A DNA stretch of 64,000 nt, taken from positions 310,001-374,000 of the forward strand of contig SWDT01000224.1 in the NCBI GenBank assembly GCA_009193035.1. The letters are read 5' to 3'. Source of the stretch: Halicephalobus mephisto. Lineage: Eukaryota; Nematoda; Chromadorea; Rhabditida; Panagrolaimidae. Shown in pieces: positions 9,192-20,128 of this stretch (its first letter is position 1; every line of letters begins with the position of its first letter). Made by a program: the position numbers and the translations under genes. The notes below the pieces were generated by a model. That model was not told the origin of the DNA. It did no database searches and worked only from the letters and a program-made list of their open reading frames with translations.

Positions 9192-11186
9192 ATGTTGCCT
9201 CTGGCAATTTCTGCTCTTGGGATTCTTGGTATTGCTGTTTTTGGTTACTTTATTGGGTGAGTTTTCTTAGGATGTTTGATGAGAGTAATTTTGAATTTTA
9301 GTCCGAAATTGCCGCTGAAGTTTCGCGTTAATTGCTGGTTCTGTAATACTAATCAATGGGTACCTTTTAAGCAACGGAATTCCTTTATTTGCAAGAATTG
9401 TGAACAATATAATGGATTCGATGAAGATGGAGATTACAACAAGTACTTTGTGGAACAGAAGGTTTCGGAATTGAACAAGGTTTCGAATGCATGTGAAAGG
9501 AACGCTGGTCCTGTTCAGTTTGTTAATGGGCTTTGTGGTGAATGTAACAAGAAACAACAGCTGTTGATCACGAGATTAAACAGTTTTGAAGCTAGAGACG
9601 AATCGAACTATCTGGAAGAGTATCAGAATTACAAGAGGAAATTGGATGACATGTTTGCACTTTGTGATCGATGCCAAGTATTTACATCGAGTAAGATCAG
9701 ATGTCAAGCTAGAAGCTTTAGTTTCAATAAGACTCCGACTAAATGTGATGAAAGACTGAATGAGAAACACGGTCATGACCATGCAAATAGAAAGAAGTTC
9801 TTTAATTCTGGATCTCTGACAATGACAGTTAACACAGCTAATCTCGTTATTGGTATCTTACTTCTGATTGGGCATTATCAACAGATGGAGCGATATCATA
9901 GTTATTTCTCTCAAGGAGTGGAGGACGTTCTTCCAGTTTGGATGGTGGACGTTCTGCCAATTGTTGATGGATATTCGTACATCCTTGGATTGACGGCAAC
10001 TCTTCTATTTATTATTGGCATTGTGAAATCTTCTGTAAGCTCTTTCAGTTAAAGTAGTTGTAATTTATTGTTTTAGACTCGTATGAACTTCCCTGAACTT
10101 GTTGCTGTACTAGCTTGGCCAGGATACACTGTTTTTTCACTGTTGAGCTGGCAACCTCAACCTTTGTTTTCTAATACGAAAGCTGTTATTTCTGGATTTT
10201 TGATTTTGATTTCTTCGACTATTCTGTTGTGCCCTAAGAAGAGAAAACACAGAAAGAGGCCGAATACTATTTTTAGTGCTTTCTCTGTGGCCAGTACTCC
10301 AGTTTCTCAATGTTCTAGCAGATTGACTCTTAGTCAGAGTAGAATTCATAATGTTTCTAATGGGCTTCCAGAAGATGTTTCTTCTTTTGCAGATCTCAGT
10401 GATGAAGCTATGGATGTGGATCATGATCCTCCGTCTCTCTTTGGATCGAATGGGATGTTTACCAAGAATCCTAAATTTACGAACTTCCGGCAACAGAAAG
10501 AAATGGCAAGTCGAGAAACAACTCCGGCTCGAGATATCAATAAGAAGTTGGATGTTCTTAACCTTGATGAAGTTACATCTCCATGTTTCCAATCAGAAGA
10601 AGATGACGATTTCGAAACAAGAAGTTATGCTAGTTTTGTATCTACGAGAACAAGTCTGCTGTCACCGAAAGCAATAACTCCATCGAAGAAGAGAGTTAAT
10701 TCGCCGTTCACTTCCATGACGTTTAATGCTGGTGTTGGTAAAGCGCCTTCACTTGTTGGAAGTTATCCTCCAACTGTTGTTAGTGGTTTGTCTAGATCGG
10801 CTAGCATGATTTCTCAACGAAGACCGGCTCCAAGTGTATTCAGTCAGACGCCATCGACATTGTCTTTCAAAACTTCTCCAACATCTTATAATGGTTTTGC
10901 TCGTTCTCCTTTTGGAAGACCTTATTCGATCCCTCCGGGTTCTGTCATCGCACCAACTGAATTCACTTCGGTTTCTCGACAACAGGGATCTACATCTGTG
11001 TTCTACAAAATTATGGTTGGCTTTATTTTTTGTGCTTTTCTTGGATTACTGATTTTCAACTACTATACGATAATGCAACTACAAAACAAACTTGATATAG
11101 CTGTGAATCAAGTCTCTAAGGCTGAACAAAGCCCTTCTGCTCCGATGAGTTCGATCCCTGCTGCTGTTGTCCCGAGTCATGGTTGA
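9192..11186 (+). CDS. TMEM201/SAMP1/Ima1-like inner nuclear membrane protein
   Basis: Inner nuclear membrane protein of the Ima1/NET5 family, linked in other eukaryotes to LINC complexes and nuclear positioning. Exons 9192-9256, 9302-10034 and 10077-11186 give about 635 aa, near the ~666 aa of human TMEM201. Order: an N-terminal hydrophobic segment (MLPLAISALGILGIAVFGYF), then the Ima1 N-terminal cysteine-rich zinc-binding region with CWFC, CKNC, CGEC and CDRC pairs (about residues 29-160). Next come membrane segments around NTANLVIGILLLIGHY, ILGLTATLLFIIGIV and VISGFLILISSTILLC. A ~240-residue Ser/Pro/Thr-rich nucleoplasmic-type region follows, then a last membrane segment IMVGFIFCAFLGLLIFNYYT. 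Third gene of the co-oriented trio after SAPS and RagA. Confidence 0.9.
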
Positions 11187-11752
11187 TTTTTGGTTATTTT
11201 AGTATCTTTGTAGGCGTAAACGGTGATCTCTGTGATGTTGTTGAGTTTTATATCTTTGAACAGATAAATTGATTACTTGGATCAAGGTTTTTGAAAAGAA
11301 ACAATGACTACTGGGAGAGGTTGGAATTTTGTAAAAGATTTAGGTTGTCATCTTTGGAGGTTAGTGAATTACAAATACTCGGATTGGTTAATTGCCTCTT
11401 CTAACGGTCACATATTTGGTACCATATCGGGGAGTAATGTCTTTATCCTGGGTTGATTAATCACGATGGTTGATGATTGTTTCTTTTCAATCAGGAATTA
11501 ATTATTTGAGTAACTGGCCTTTGTTTTTATTCTTGTTATTGATAAAGTCAGGGCAAATATTTTTGATTTTTTAATGATCGACATTACAAATAACAAATGG
11601 GTGTTTTGGAATTTTGTGACAAAAAATAATTGAATTTGATTGGAAAAATAAAATCAATATTTAGAATTAATGGATTTATGAAATTTTGGATTAAATCTGG
11701 AACAATCGATATAATTAAATTTGAAAATTAAAAATTAACTTAATTTGTCGTA
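11187..11752. other. 3' flank of TMEM201, AT-rich
   Basis: Presumed 3' UTR and intergenic DNA; an AATAAAA stretch near 11647 is a possible polyadenylation signal. No gene or repeat recognised. Confidence 0.4.
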
Positions 11753-11755
11753 TTA

Positions 11756-12231
11756 ATCACTGAGACTGAAGAAATCAGCACTCTTAGTGAAGCTGGATCT
11801 GTGAGTTTCGATATCAAATCTCTGGAACAAGAAACCATAGAACACAGGATTCTTGAGTTCTGATATTATCCATATATTTTTCCGTAAGTATTTCACGAGC
11901 TTTTGAGGAAATAGCAACTGATATTTCTTCAGTTTCTCATTAGTACAAGGAACAGGAGAACTCCTATCTACTCGAAACAAGTCATCTGAGTTGTAGTGGA
12001 GACTGTTCGGTTTTGGAACTGTTCTAAATTTTCAATAACAGAAATTTCTGATAATTCTTTTTTTAGATTTTTGTTCTGTTGTCAGGGCAGATTGCAGAGA
12101 TTCAGGACATTTTTCATCCTTATCTAAAATTTCATATATCAAATTTACAATCAGAAATTACCTGTACTATTGGAATTCTTTCGGGTTGTTCATTACTGCT
12201 TCCGTATAGATATCGGATTAATCCCACCATT
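11756..12231 (-). pseudogene. Possible small or decayed minus-strand gene
   Basis: Three stretches look coding. At 12231-12161 an ATG frame reads MVGLIRYLYGSSNEQPERIP and ends at a GTAATT donor. At about 12120-12070 a frame reads DKDEKCPESLQSALTTEQKS. From about 12026 a good acceptor (TGAAAATTTAG) opens a ~90-codon frame: VPKPNSLHYNSDDLF..., LFPQKLVKYLRKNIW, NPVFYGFLFQRFDIETHRSS, to a stop at 11756. Exon phases do not join using the best splice sites, and no donor fits the second junction. It may be a decaying gene or my exon choice may be wrong. No family recognised. Confidence 0.3.
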
Positions 12232-12421
12232 GTGGGAGTAAAGTAGAAAAAATAAATCTAAAAAAATTTGGAATAGGAACGGGATTTTCGACTAGAGTTC
12301 ATCCGCGTATTACTAAAGATACCGATGACTCCATCAGCGTTCTCGTGGATTACCTTAATCCGGGTTTCCCATGTCTTGTCAGCTGCAAATTGGATCGTAT
12401 TGTTATCTGATTTCACTGTGA

Positions 12422-13015
12422 ATGGCTGCGATGTGGCAGTATGGAATTTTTTTGGTATTCTTGTTGGTTCCTCAACTGGAAGCTGCCGATTCTACGTCGA
12501 GAAACAAAACCATCAGAAAATTAAGAACTCGTTTGTCTAGTTTTCTGAGTCGCGATCAGCACATCCAGGTGATGGAGCAGCTGGAGGATGAATTTTACGA
12601 TCTAGTGTCTGCTGATGATATTCTTTCAAACTTCAGCGACAAAATCCTGGACGTTATGAATACCCAGCAGAAGATGCACATTACTTCCAAGGGAGCTGCG
12701 GTTTCTCAAGATACAGGACTGAGTCCAAACGAGTTACTGGACAGAATCGGAACTATCCTCCATAATAACCTCTATTCAATCGTCAACCAGTCCGTTGAGC
12801 TCTCCAGGAAACTACAGGAGAACAAGAATATGACACAGGACCCCGTCAACTTGATACTTTACAGAAAAATCAATCAGTTTACAACTCCTCGACGAATAGA
12901 GACAATTGTTTGTCGAACTGTCAATCGGTTCACTCCAGAGGAATGGAAGTCGATATATGACAACTTCAAAGGAGTTGTCATCCTCAATTACACCTGTGCT
13001 GTTCCTGTTGAGTGA
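12422..13015 (+). CDS. Small secreted protein, 197 aa, unknown family
   Basis: Single-exon frame. The N-terminus is a clear signal peptide (hydrophobic QYGIFLVFLLVPQL then A-rich cleavage site near residue 21). The mature part is mostly alpha-helical and charged, with four potential N-glycosylation sites (NKT, NFS, NQS, NMT), a conserved-looking core NFSDKILDVMNTQQKM and a PEEW segment near the end. Two cysteines sit in the last 35 residues (VCRTVNRF and NYTCAVPVE) and may form one disulfide. An AATAAA-like signal at about 13116 supports the 3' end. This resembles the small secreted helical proteins common in nematodes, but I cannot name a family. Confidence 0.65.
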   Translation: MAAMWQYGIFLVFLLVPQLEAADSTSRNKTIRKLRTRLSSFLSRDQHIQVMEQLEDEFYDLVSADDILSNFSDKILDVMNTQQKMHITSKGAAVSQDTGLSPNELLDRIGTILHNNLYSIVNQSVELSRKLQENKNMTQDPVNLILYRKINQFTTPRRIETIVCRTVNRFTPEEWKSIYDNFKGVVILNYTCAVPVE

Positions 13016-14387
13016 GAATCACAGTATTTCATGTTCTCTCACTTCAAACTTCAGTAATACAGGTTTGGAAAATCAGATATAATGGACTGTATATCATGTA
13101 GAGAATTGTGAAAAATAAACTGCACTTGTGACTTTGATAAAAGCAACTTTTCTGTTTTTATATGAAATTTCTCCCTTAAATGTACATTGTTTTTTCTTTT
13201 ATACGAACATTTTTCTTCCTACTCTTCTTTAAGCCATCTGTTCATGGCTTCTATATATGGACTATTTATTTTCTTATTTTTATATAAGTAATTTTTTTTC
13301 ATATATGAATTATTTATTTTAGTCAATTTGAACTTGTTGATATCACTATTGATTAAATAAAACAACGATCATGTGACTTAATAAATAACATTGATTAAAT
13401 CTAATTACACCAGACGGATTACTGAGATCACTGAGATTGAACAGAGAATAATTTTCCATTGTGATTTTTCGACCAATGAAGGTTGTTTTTTCTGATAATC
13501 CGGCAAAATACTAAACCATTTCCAACAATTTAGAAAATTTGATTTCAACCCCTGCTGAACTTTATATGAGGAAAAATAAAAATCAAAATTCTCTAGTTAT
13601 TAAATTTTTTTAGAATTCGTTTTTACCTTCTATTATTTGTAAGAATTTTCATTATAATCGTGTTCCACTTGTTTATCAATGTTATTTTTTAACAGTTACA
13701 GTTTGTAAATAACAGCTAACCGATTTTTGGTCTTTTGGGATTTTTTTGTGATAAACACATCTGATGATACGTTTATTTTGCACAATTCAACAAGACGTGC
13801 ACCCAGAGTTACTTCATGTAGGCAAACAGGTTCTCGAAGAACCGAAACCCGTCCATCTGTTTGAGAACCAACGGAAAAACGAACAAAACAAAAATCAAAA
13901 AATTATCAAAGTAAAAACTGCAATAATAATATATACTAAGACATTCCTTTATACAGTATTCATTGGTAAATATATTATTATGGAAATATTTAAAGATAAA
14001 AAGTGAAGCGATTTCAAGTAATTTATTCAATGGAAATTTATAACATTTCTTAGGTTAGGTTATGAATCGAAAAATAATTACAATATTGCAAAAATTAGAA
14101 ATGAATATTATTTATTTTGAAATTGCCTGGGGTAAACTAAGTGGTCATCTAATATTTTTTAGTTTTCCAAATCCAAAGACAATTAAAAGAATAATAAAAA
14201 TATCCACAACTGTTACTGTTAGATCGTCATGGATCCAGTTGGTTCGTGAGGGAGATGAGAAACACGGCATCCTTGTTTACTACCAACACAAATACTAGTG
14301 ATAAAGTAATAGCAACAACCATTTGGGAAAGTCGTGCCAGAATCAGTCTATATATCCACATGAGTCGTTTGTGTAATTGTGCGTCAG
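13016..14387. other. Gene-poor AT-rich stretch
   Basis: Very AT-rich. Short open frames (for example 13764-14006 and 14062-14298) have Lys/Ile/Asn-biased composition and no coding features. No RNA gene recognised. Confidence 0.4.
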
Positions 14388-14915
14388 TTCATAACTGATC
14401 TAACAAAGAAAGTGCATTTATTCGAAGTGGTTTTTTGGAATGACTTATATGTCATTGTGTAGCTCTTAAAATACTGATTCAGCATCTGTATTCCATTTTT
14501 GCTGAATTTCTTTGTAGAACGAGAACATGAAATAAATGGGTAAAATTTCATATATCGCGCGCCGAAAAAATGTGAGGATGCGTTCTCGTCTTTTTGTTAA
14601 AGTTTGGCGATTCTACTTTAGAGACGTTCGTTTTCTATTCTAATTTAACCAATTTTAGTAATTTTTCTGCAACTAGATGCATTTTTTTTATTTATTACAA
14701 CTATTTCATTATTTTTTGAAAAAATGATCAGAATTACAAGAAAACTCAATCCTAAATTCAGAAATGTTCTTGATTATTTCGTTTCAGAAGATTGTTTAGC
14801 AAAAATGGAATACAGATTCTGAATCAGTATGTCAAGAGCTACAAAATGATATAAAACACATTCCAAAAGACCACTTCGAATATGTGCACTTCCCTTGTAA
14901 GAATCACTGTTCTCA
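14388..14915. mobile_element. MITE-like element with ~100-bp terminal inverted repeats
   Basis: The left arm (about 14388-14512) and right arm (about 14795-14915) are reverse complements over about 100 bp with scattered mismatches. Shared blocks include ATTCGAAGTGGT, TTTTGGAATG, GTAGCTCTT, ATACTGATTCAG and CTGTATTCCATTTTTGCT. The interior is ~280 bp, has no open frame and includes a GCGCGCCG tract near 14566. Size and structure fit a non-autonomous DNA transposon. Target-site duplication was not confidently found and the family is not identified. Confidence 0.75.
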
Positions 14916-15817
14916 CGATCCAACAACTCAACGTTCAAAGTTACTTTTGCTTCAAAATTTCCTACTGCAAAGCTAGAAATGTTTACTATTGCTAATTTTA
15001 TATAAAATACTGAATTTTTTTGTTGATAAAATTGGTACTTTGACGACTGGTACTAGTTCTATTTTTAGTGGCAAAAATAGCTGTTCAAAATTGTACCACT
15101 GCAAGATTTATTCGAACATGCTCATCGAAAACAAGTCTGAAAAATAAAAAAACATCTTATTTCAATGTACTAAGATTTGTGAGAATTCTGAAAATGAGAT
15201 CAATTGTGTTTTCTTGGTCGAGTTGAACAATACGGAAAAGTGCAACTTCAAAAACGAAATTTACTAAATTAATCGAGGTATTTTATAAATACTTTTCCCA
15301 CAATTTATTTATTTTAAATATTATTGTTCACTTTTTGACTGAATAACACAAATTGCAAAAACTGATCTGGATTTAAACTTCATAATGCTCAGAATTCGTC
15401 CAACATTAAAATACACTTTGATTCATGTAAATGTAATCCTGTTGATGACTTTGTTGTTGACATATCTTTTTGCAAAACAGTTAAATAATTGCAAACGTGT
15501 TTATTCAAGGAATATGATCACATTGATTTCAGATTGATAGATTGATCAAAAATTTCCCAGACGAAACACGAAGTACTTTGGCGTAAAAAAGTTGACTGAT
15601 GTCGAGGACAGATGAAGATGTAGTTTTTTAAAACCCAAGGATACAATGGGAAAAGAATAACTCCTAAGTGCTTCGGGTAGAGCCACAGGCAATATGACAC
15701 AAGAATTCTTCAGTCACGAGGAAGTGCTGTAATAACGGTGGAACATTAGAAACGTGATTGACAAGGAATTACTCCCTCTTAACTATCGTTTTAAAAATCA
15801 TCTCCAACATCAAACAT
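14916..15817. other. Gene-poor stretch
   Basis: No convincing coding frame, RNA gene or repeat. The minus-strand frame at 15518-15700 lacks splice sites, motif and plausible start context. Confidence 0.4.
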
Positions 15818-16002
15818 GGATAGTGTCCAAAACAGTCAGAACTTAATTTTCCTGGACACTAACAGTTTTCCTTTCAATGCAAACAGATAGTGTCCGAAAA
15901 GCAGGAATTTCCAAATTTTCTGGACACTATCTAGAATCTTAATAAAAATTTAAAGAATGTCCAAAAAGATCAGAAATTAATTCTTGCCGAAACACTAGGA
16001 TT
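15818..16002. repeat. Hairpin repeat array GGATAGTGTCC...GGACACTATC
   Basis: Two good hairpin units and one decayed one in tandem: GGATAGTGTCC at 15818, CTGGACACTA at about 15852, AGATAGTGTCCGAAAA at about 15885, TCTGGACACTATC at about 15919, then AATGTCCAAAAAGATC and GAAACACTAGGAT. Each unit is ~45-50 nt with self-complementary ends. Confidence 0.85.
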
Positions 16003-16559
16003 TTTCTTTTAAAAAAACTTAAATAATGATCGAAAAACGACAATTGTTCGAAAATTCAAAGTACAACCAAAAGCTCTTACTGGAATACTTTTGGACTTTA
16101 TCCGGAGATGATCGCTTTGAATTTACCTAAAAAATAACGAAAAATAAATCACGACACAGACTTGTCTTCCTCAACTCCCTCATTAATCAGTTCTTGCAAA
16201 GTTGACTTAATCTTGTTTCGAATGAGTAAGACATGAAGTTCCCCGGGTCAGTGATCAATCTTATGAGATGATCACTTCTCTTTTTGAAAATCAAGAAAGA
16301 CAAAAAAGATTCCTTTTGTCGTCGACAAAATGGAAAATAGCAAAGCTGCGCGAAAATTGGGCCAGGACGAGACAGTAAAGGGGCGGATCTAGTCAACTAT
16401 AAAATGAGTAACAGTTGTTCCAGAATCAGAGTTATTCGGAAAATGTGAAATAATTGAACCAAATGAATGGATTAATCTTATTTCCATGACTTGACCAAAG
16501 TTGTTTCATCCTTGTTTTCGTGTTTTTTATTAACCTAAAATTATTACAAAAGTAATTTC
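16003..16559. promoter_or_regulatory. Upstream region of the lipid phosphate phosphatase gene
   Basis: No coding frame. It probably contains the promoter and possibly a 5' non-coding exon of the downstream gene. The start codon follows an AGTAATTTCAG acceptor by 4 nt, so the 5' end is either trans-spliced or joined to an upstream leader exon not visible here. Confidence 0.35.
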
Positions 16560-16565
16560 AGAATA

Positions 16566-17552
16566 ATGGAACCATCTCTCCCGATGACGAAACTCTCGAT
16601 GAAATCAGTCCCTTTTTTCAGTTCCCTGAGGAAACCAATGTTCGACTTAATTTTTAGTTTCTTCATTTGGTTCTTAGCTGCCTATGGACCAAGGACTTTC
16701 GGGATTAATCCAGTTCAAGTCGGCTTTTTCTGCAATGATGAGTCAATCAGACTCCCAAAGCTTCCAGAAATAATCAGTGGAGATGCTCTTTATATCTATG
16801 TATTTGGACTCGTCTGCACGTGCATAATCATTGTGGAGCTTTACTGTATCATCTTCGTGGATTCTGGATCTGAATTGGTTGCGGGAGAATCGGGAAAAAG
16901 CAAATTTGAAAGGTTCTTGCTGAGGACTTTGACAGTGTTTAGTTATTTCATGGTGAGTTGAGAACAGTTAATAACAGAGCTGGATAGTGTCCGGAAAATC
17001 CTAATTTCCGAAGCTATTGGACACTATTCAAGTTCAGCACTAAACTTGGGAATGATTGAACAGAAAGTAATTTTTCCTTATTTTTAGATTGCTTTCGTAA
17101 TTGTCTACATATCCACATCCATTGCTAAGAAAACCACGGGTCGTCTTCGTCCGAAATTCCTCGACATCTGTCGACCTGCCATCGATATTGAGGCTTGCTC
17201 TACTCAGCCAGTCTACATCACCGAATATCAATGCTCTGTCAAAGACGAAGGAGTGATCAACGACGCCAGATCGAGCTTCTTCTCAGGACATTCCAGCTTC
17301 TCCATGATCGCCGCAGCTTTCTCTGCTTTGTATGTTTATGCCCGGTTATCCAACGCTTTCTACAGCCAAGCAGTGGTTCCATTCATCCAATTCGGGTTAC
17401 TCTCGTCTGGAACGTTCATCGGGTGGACGAGATACGTGGATCACAATCATCATTGGAGTGACATTCTCATCGGCCAATTAGTAGGAGCAGCAATTGCTTA
17501 TTGGATCGTCACGAAGGTTGCGAAAATGTTCCCAACCAGGAAACTAGTATAG
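16566..17552 (+). CDS. Lipid phosphate phosphatase (PAP2 family, PLPP-like)
   Basis: Integral membrane phosphatase that dephosphorylates lipid phosphates such as phosphatidate, lysophosphatidate and sphingosine phosphate. Two exons, 16566-16952 and 17088-17552, give 283 aa, typical for LPPs. All three catalytic motifs are visible: C1 KKTTGRLRP (K-x6-R-P), C2 FFSGHSSF (SGH), C3 TRYVDHNHHWSD (R-x5-H-x3-D). The usual C3 serine before Arg is Thr. About six membrane segments, including LIFSFFIWFLAAYG, YIYVFGLVCTCIIIVELYCI and AFVIVYISTSIA, with the active site facing outward or lumenal by family knowledge. The intron carries one hairpin repeat unit (16982-17029). Confidence 0.92.
16982..17029. repeat. 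Single hairpin repeat unit in the phosphatase intron
   Basis: GGATAGTGTCCGGAAAATCC ... TTGGACACTATTC, about 48 nt with complementary ends. Same family as the arrays elsewhere; here it lies wholly inside the intron between the two exons. Confidence 0.85.
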
Positions 17553-19938
17553 ATACATATTATCTGAAAACTACTAACAATTATCCCAAATTTATATCTA
17601 GCTTTAACGAATTTTTGTTCAAAATCGTTTAGTTTACGAAAGAAGTAATTTCAATTGGAATTTTGAAGAGTTGTGGCAATTTTTGTAGTTATTAAAATAT
17701 TGTATTTTGTTTAATTGTTAAACTTTTCTTGACAAAAGTAAACTACAAATAAATGTGAATTCTTACGCATCATACATTATGCATTAAAAATTAAAAAACT
17801 TTTTTACCGAACTTTTGACCATCTGTTTTGAAATTACTTATTTGCTACTTTATGTTCATCAATATTGATAATTAGTTTTCGAAAGCACTTTGGAGTAATT
17901 GTAATTAATTAACACTTTTAAAACAGTCAGAAACCTGTAAAATAAAATCTTGGACTTACGGATTTACGGCTTATCTCGATCTGGAAGAGAATTTAAGGAA
18001 ATTGGATTACAATTTGCACGTTTCAAACAAATCATAATAGTTTACAGCTTACTGAATATCTGAAAGAAATAAATTACTTTTTTCTGTCAAATTGATGTCA
18101 CTTCGATGTAACTTTTAAGTTAATAAAGTAAAAATAATACTTTATAAACAAATTTCGCATTTTGTAATTTTAATGTTATACTTATTTTGATCACATTCCA
18201 AGGCTTGGGATCCGCTCCTCAATGGAGTGATAAAAGAAGAACGTCATTAATACGATTTTTGCACACCTTGATGGTTGTAAAAATTGCCAATTAGGTCTTG
18301 AAAGTTCAGCATTATATTGATAAGAATTTCCTTTTCTCATGGTTTTCCGTTATTACCATTAGGAAAGCCACATTTCTGAGCGGAGATTAGTTTTTTAAAA
18401 TGGAAGTCCCTCTTGACCATTGTGTTCGGTTTACTGGTCTTTTTGAATAACAATAACCTCGTAAATAACCGCGAAATAATTGGATTCTCAGAAACTAGAT
18501 ACCGACCTTGAAACTCCCCAACGATATCCTTGACTTGATTTGCCGCTTTTGTCCATTTCCCTAGATTGTTCTTTTGCCTTGAATGCCAATTTTAAATTAT
18601 ATTTTTAGAACGAATTTCTGACGTCTGTCGTTTAAAGGTATATTGGTAATTGGAAATTCTTTTTTTGGAGACCAAAGAGTGTCCCAAAATTTCATTATTT
18701 CAATTTCTGGATGGCAGACGATACATGTGCCGTTCAGGATGAGATTAGTACTTTCAATAAAAGTGAAATGTCCTTTTTGAAGATTTCCGGTTTTAATTCC
18801 ACAACTGAATATTCCTAATAATCTGCATTTTTGGATATTGCATTTCTGGTCGGTTACGGGATTTGAAATAACTTTAAAAATGGTTTCAAAGTTGTTTTTG
18901 TTTCGAGTTTCCGTGACCTTTCTAAAGTATAAAAAACATGAATTCAACCTGTTTGTAATTAAAATTCAGTCCGTTTTCAGAGGTACTCTAAGACCAACCT
19001 TAAAGATAAACCTTGTTGGGTCAAAAATAGTTAGCACCTTGGGTTACACCAGGTGGAAGTTTCTACAACTAAATATTCGAAAAGCACATCGGGCACTGTA
19101 GTTGATTAGGGAATAACGGACCCCTTTTTGTGGACTTGATTAATCTCGTCATTAATTATAATCTTTCTTAATTACCTTCCCTACAGTTTCACCGAGTTTC
19201 AAGAACACCCACAGAGGAGATTATACGTGGAAATTCTTAAAACGCTTTACCTTGCAAATCCAGGGACAATTCAGCGGACTTCTTAAATCCAATACGGAAT
19301 AAATAGACTTGAGTATCCTGGCTTATCCAAAGATAGACCTTGAATATGTATTTTTTATGAAAATTAAATGCCACAGTACACTTGCAGGGGTTATCAGCTT
19401 TAGACGTTTTTTGTTCCTCGAGCTATGCTTAAAGATATAAATCTTTTTGGTCTTTTGGTATATACGGACAACGCTTGCGTTTTTGGCAAGAATCCTCGGA
19501 ATTTGTCCTTTTAAATTGCCTCGAATTTAACTAGATTGAGAAAAAAGAAAGTGGATCCCACTCATCAAAAATACTCTTCTTATTTTGCGTGGTGATTCTT
19601 CGTTACTTTTGGTTCATTTGCTTCTCTGCGATTCTTAGCAGTAATTTATGATTAAAGTTCTCCGGTAATTTATTATTTATCACGTATTCGGAAATAAGAA
19701 ACCGACAACTTGTCCAAAAATTAATTTTAACGTAAAAAGCTTTTGATTAGATGCAATAATTTGCTCTGTTTAATATTCCTGTTTGGGGAAGCAGCAACAT
19801 ATATTATTGCAGCCTTTACTTGGAATCAGAGAAGGTTAAGCTGTCTCTTCCTGCAGAGATAAAGGAGAGATTTCTGGCTTTGTCAAATATGGCTTCACAA
19901 ACAGTAGTCTTTCATTTATCTAATTCTAATGGCAAGAG
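17553..19938. other. Gene-poor stretch, no supported gene
   Basis: AT-rich 3' flank and intergenic DNA. Open frames on both strands around 18597-19101 overlap each other and lack splice signals, motifs and coherent starts. No tRNA-like structure seen. Confidence 0.4.
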
Positions 19939-20128
19939 TGGATAGTGCCTGCAGAAATAGAAATTTAGTTTTTAAAACATTATCCAAAATTGTTTTCTCT
20001 ATTTAAACTTGGATAGTGTCTAAAAAGTGGTAATTTCCAACTTTTTCAAACACTATCCAAAATTGTTTTCTCTATTTAAACTTGGATAGTGTCTGAAATA
20101 ATATGTTTCCAATTGTTCTAGACACAAT
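19939..20128. repeat. Hairpin repeat array
   Basis: Three hairpin units with ~75-80-bp spacing: GGATAGTGCCTGCAGAAATA...ACATTATCC, GGATAGTGTCTAAAAAGTGG...AACACTATCC and GGATAGTGTCTGAAATA...AGACACAATC. The two linkers are nearly identical (AAAATTGTTTTCTCTATTTAAACTT minus a base at most), so the units multiplied in tandem recently. Confidence 0.88.

Noticed and set aside
13764..14298. Plus-strand ORFs between the secreted gene and the MITE-like element
   Set aside because: Lys/Asn/Ile composition typical of translated AT-rich DNA; no motif.
15818..16002. CRISPR-like array
   Set aside because: Repeats are self-complementary, variable and unevenly spaced, with related rather than unique spacers, in a eukaryotic genome.
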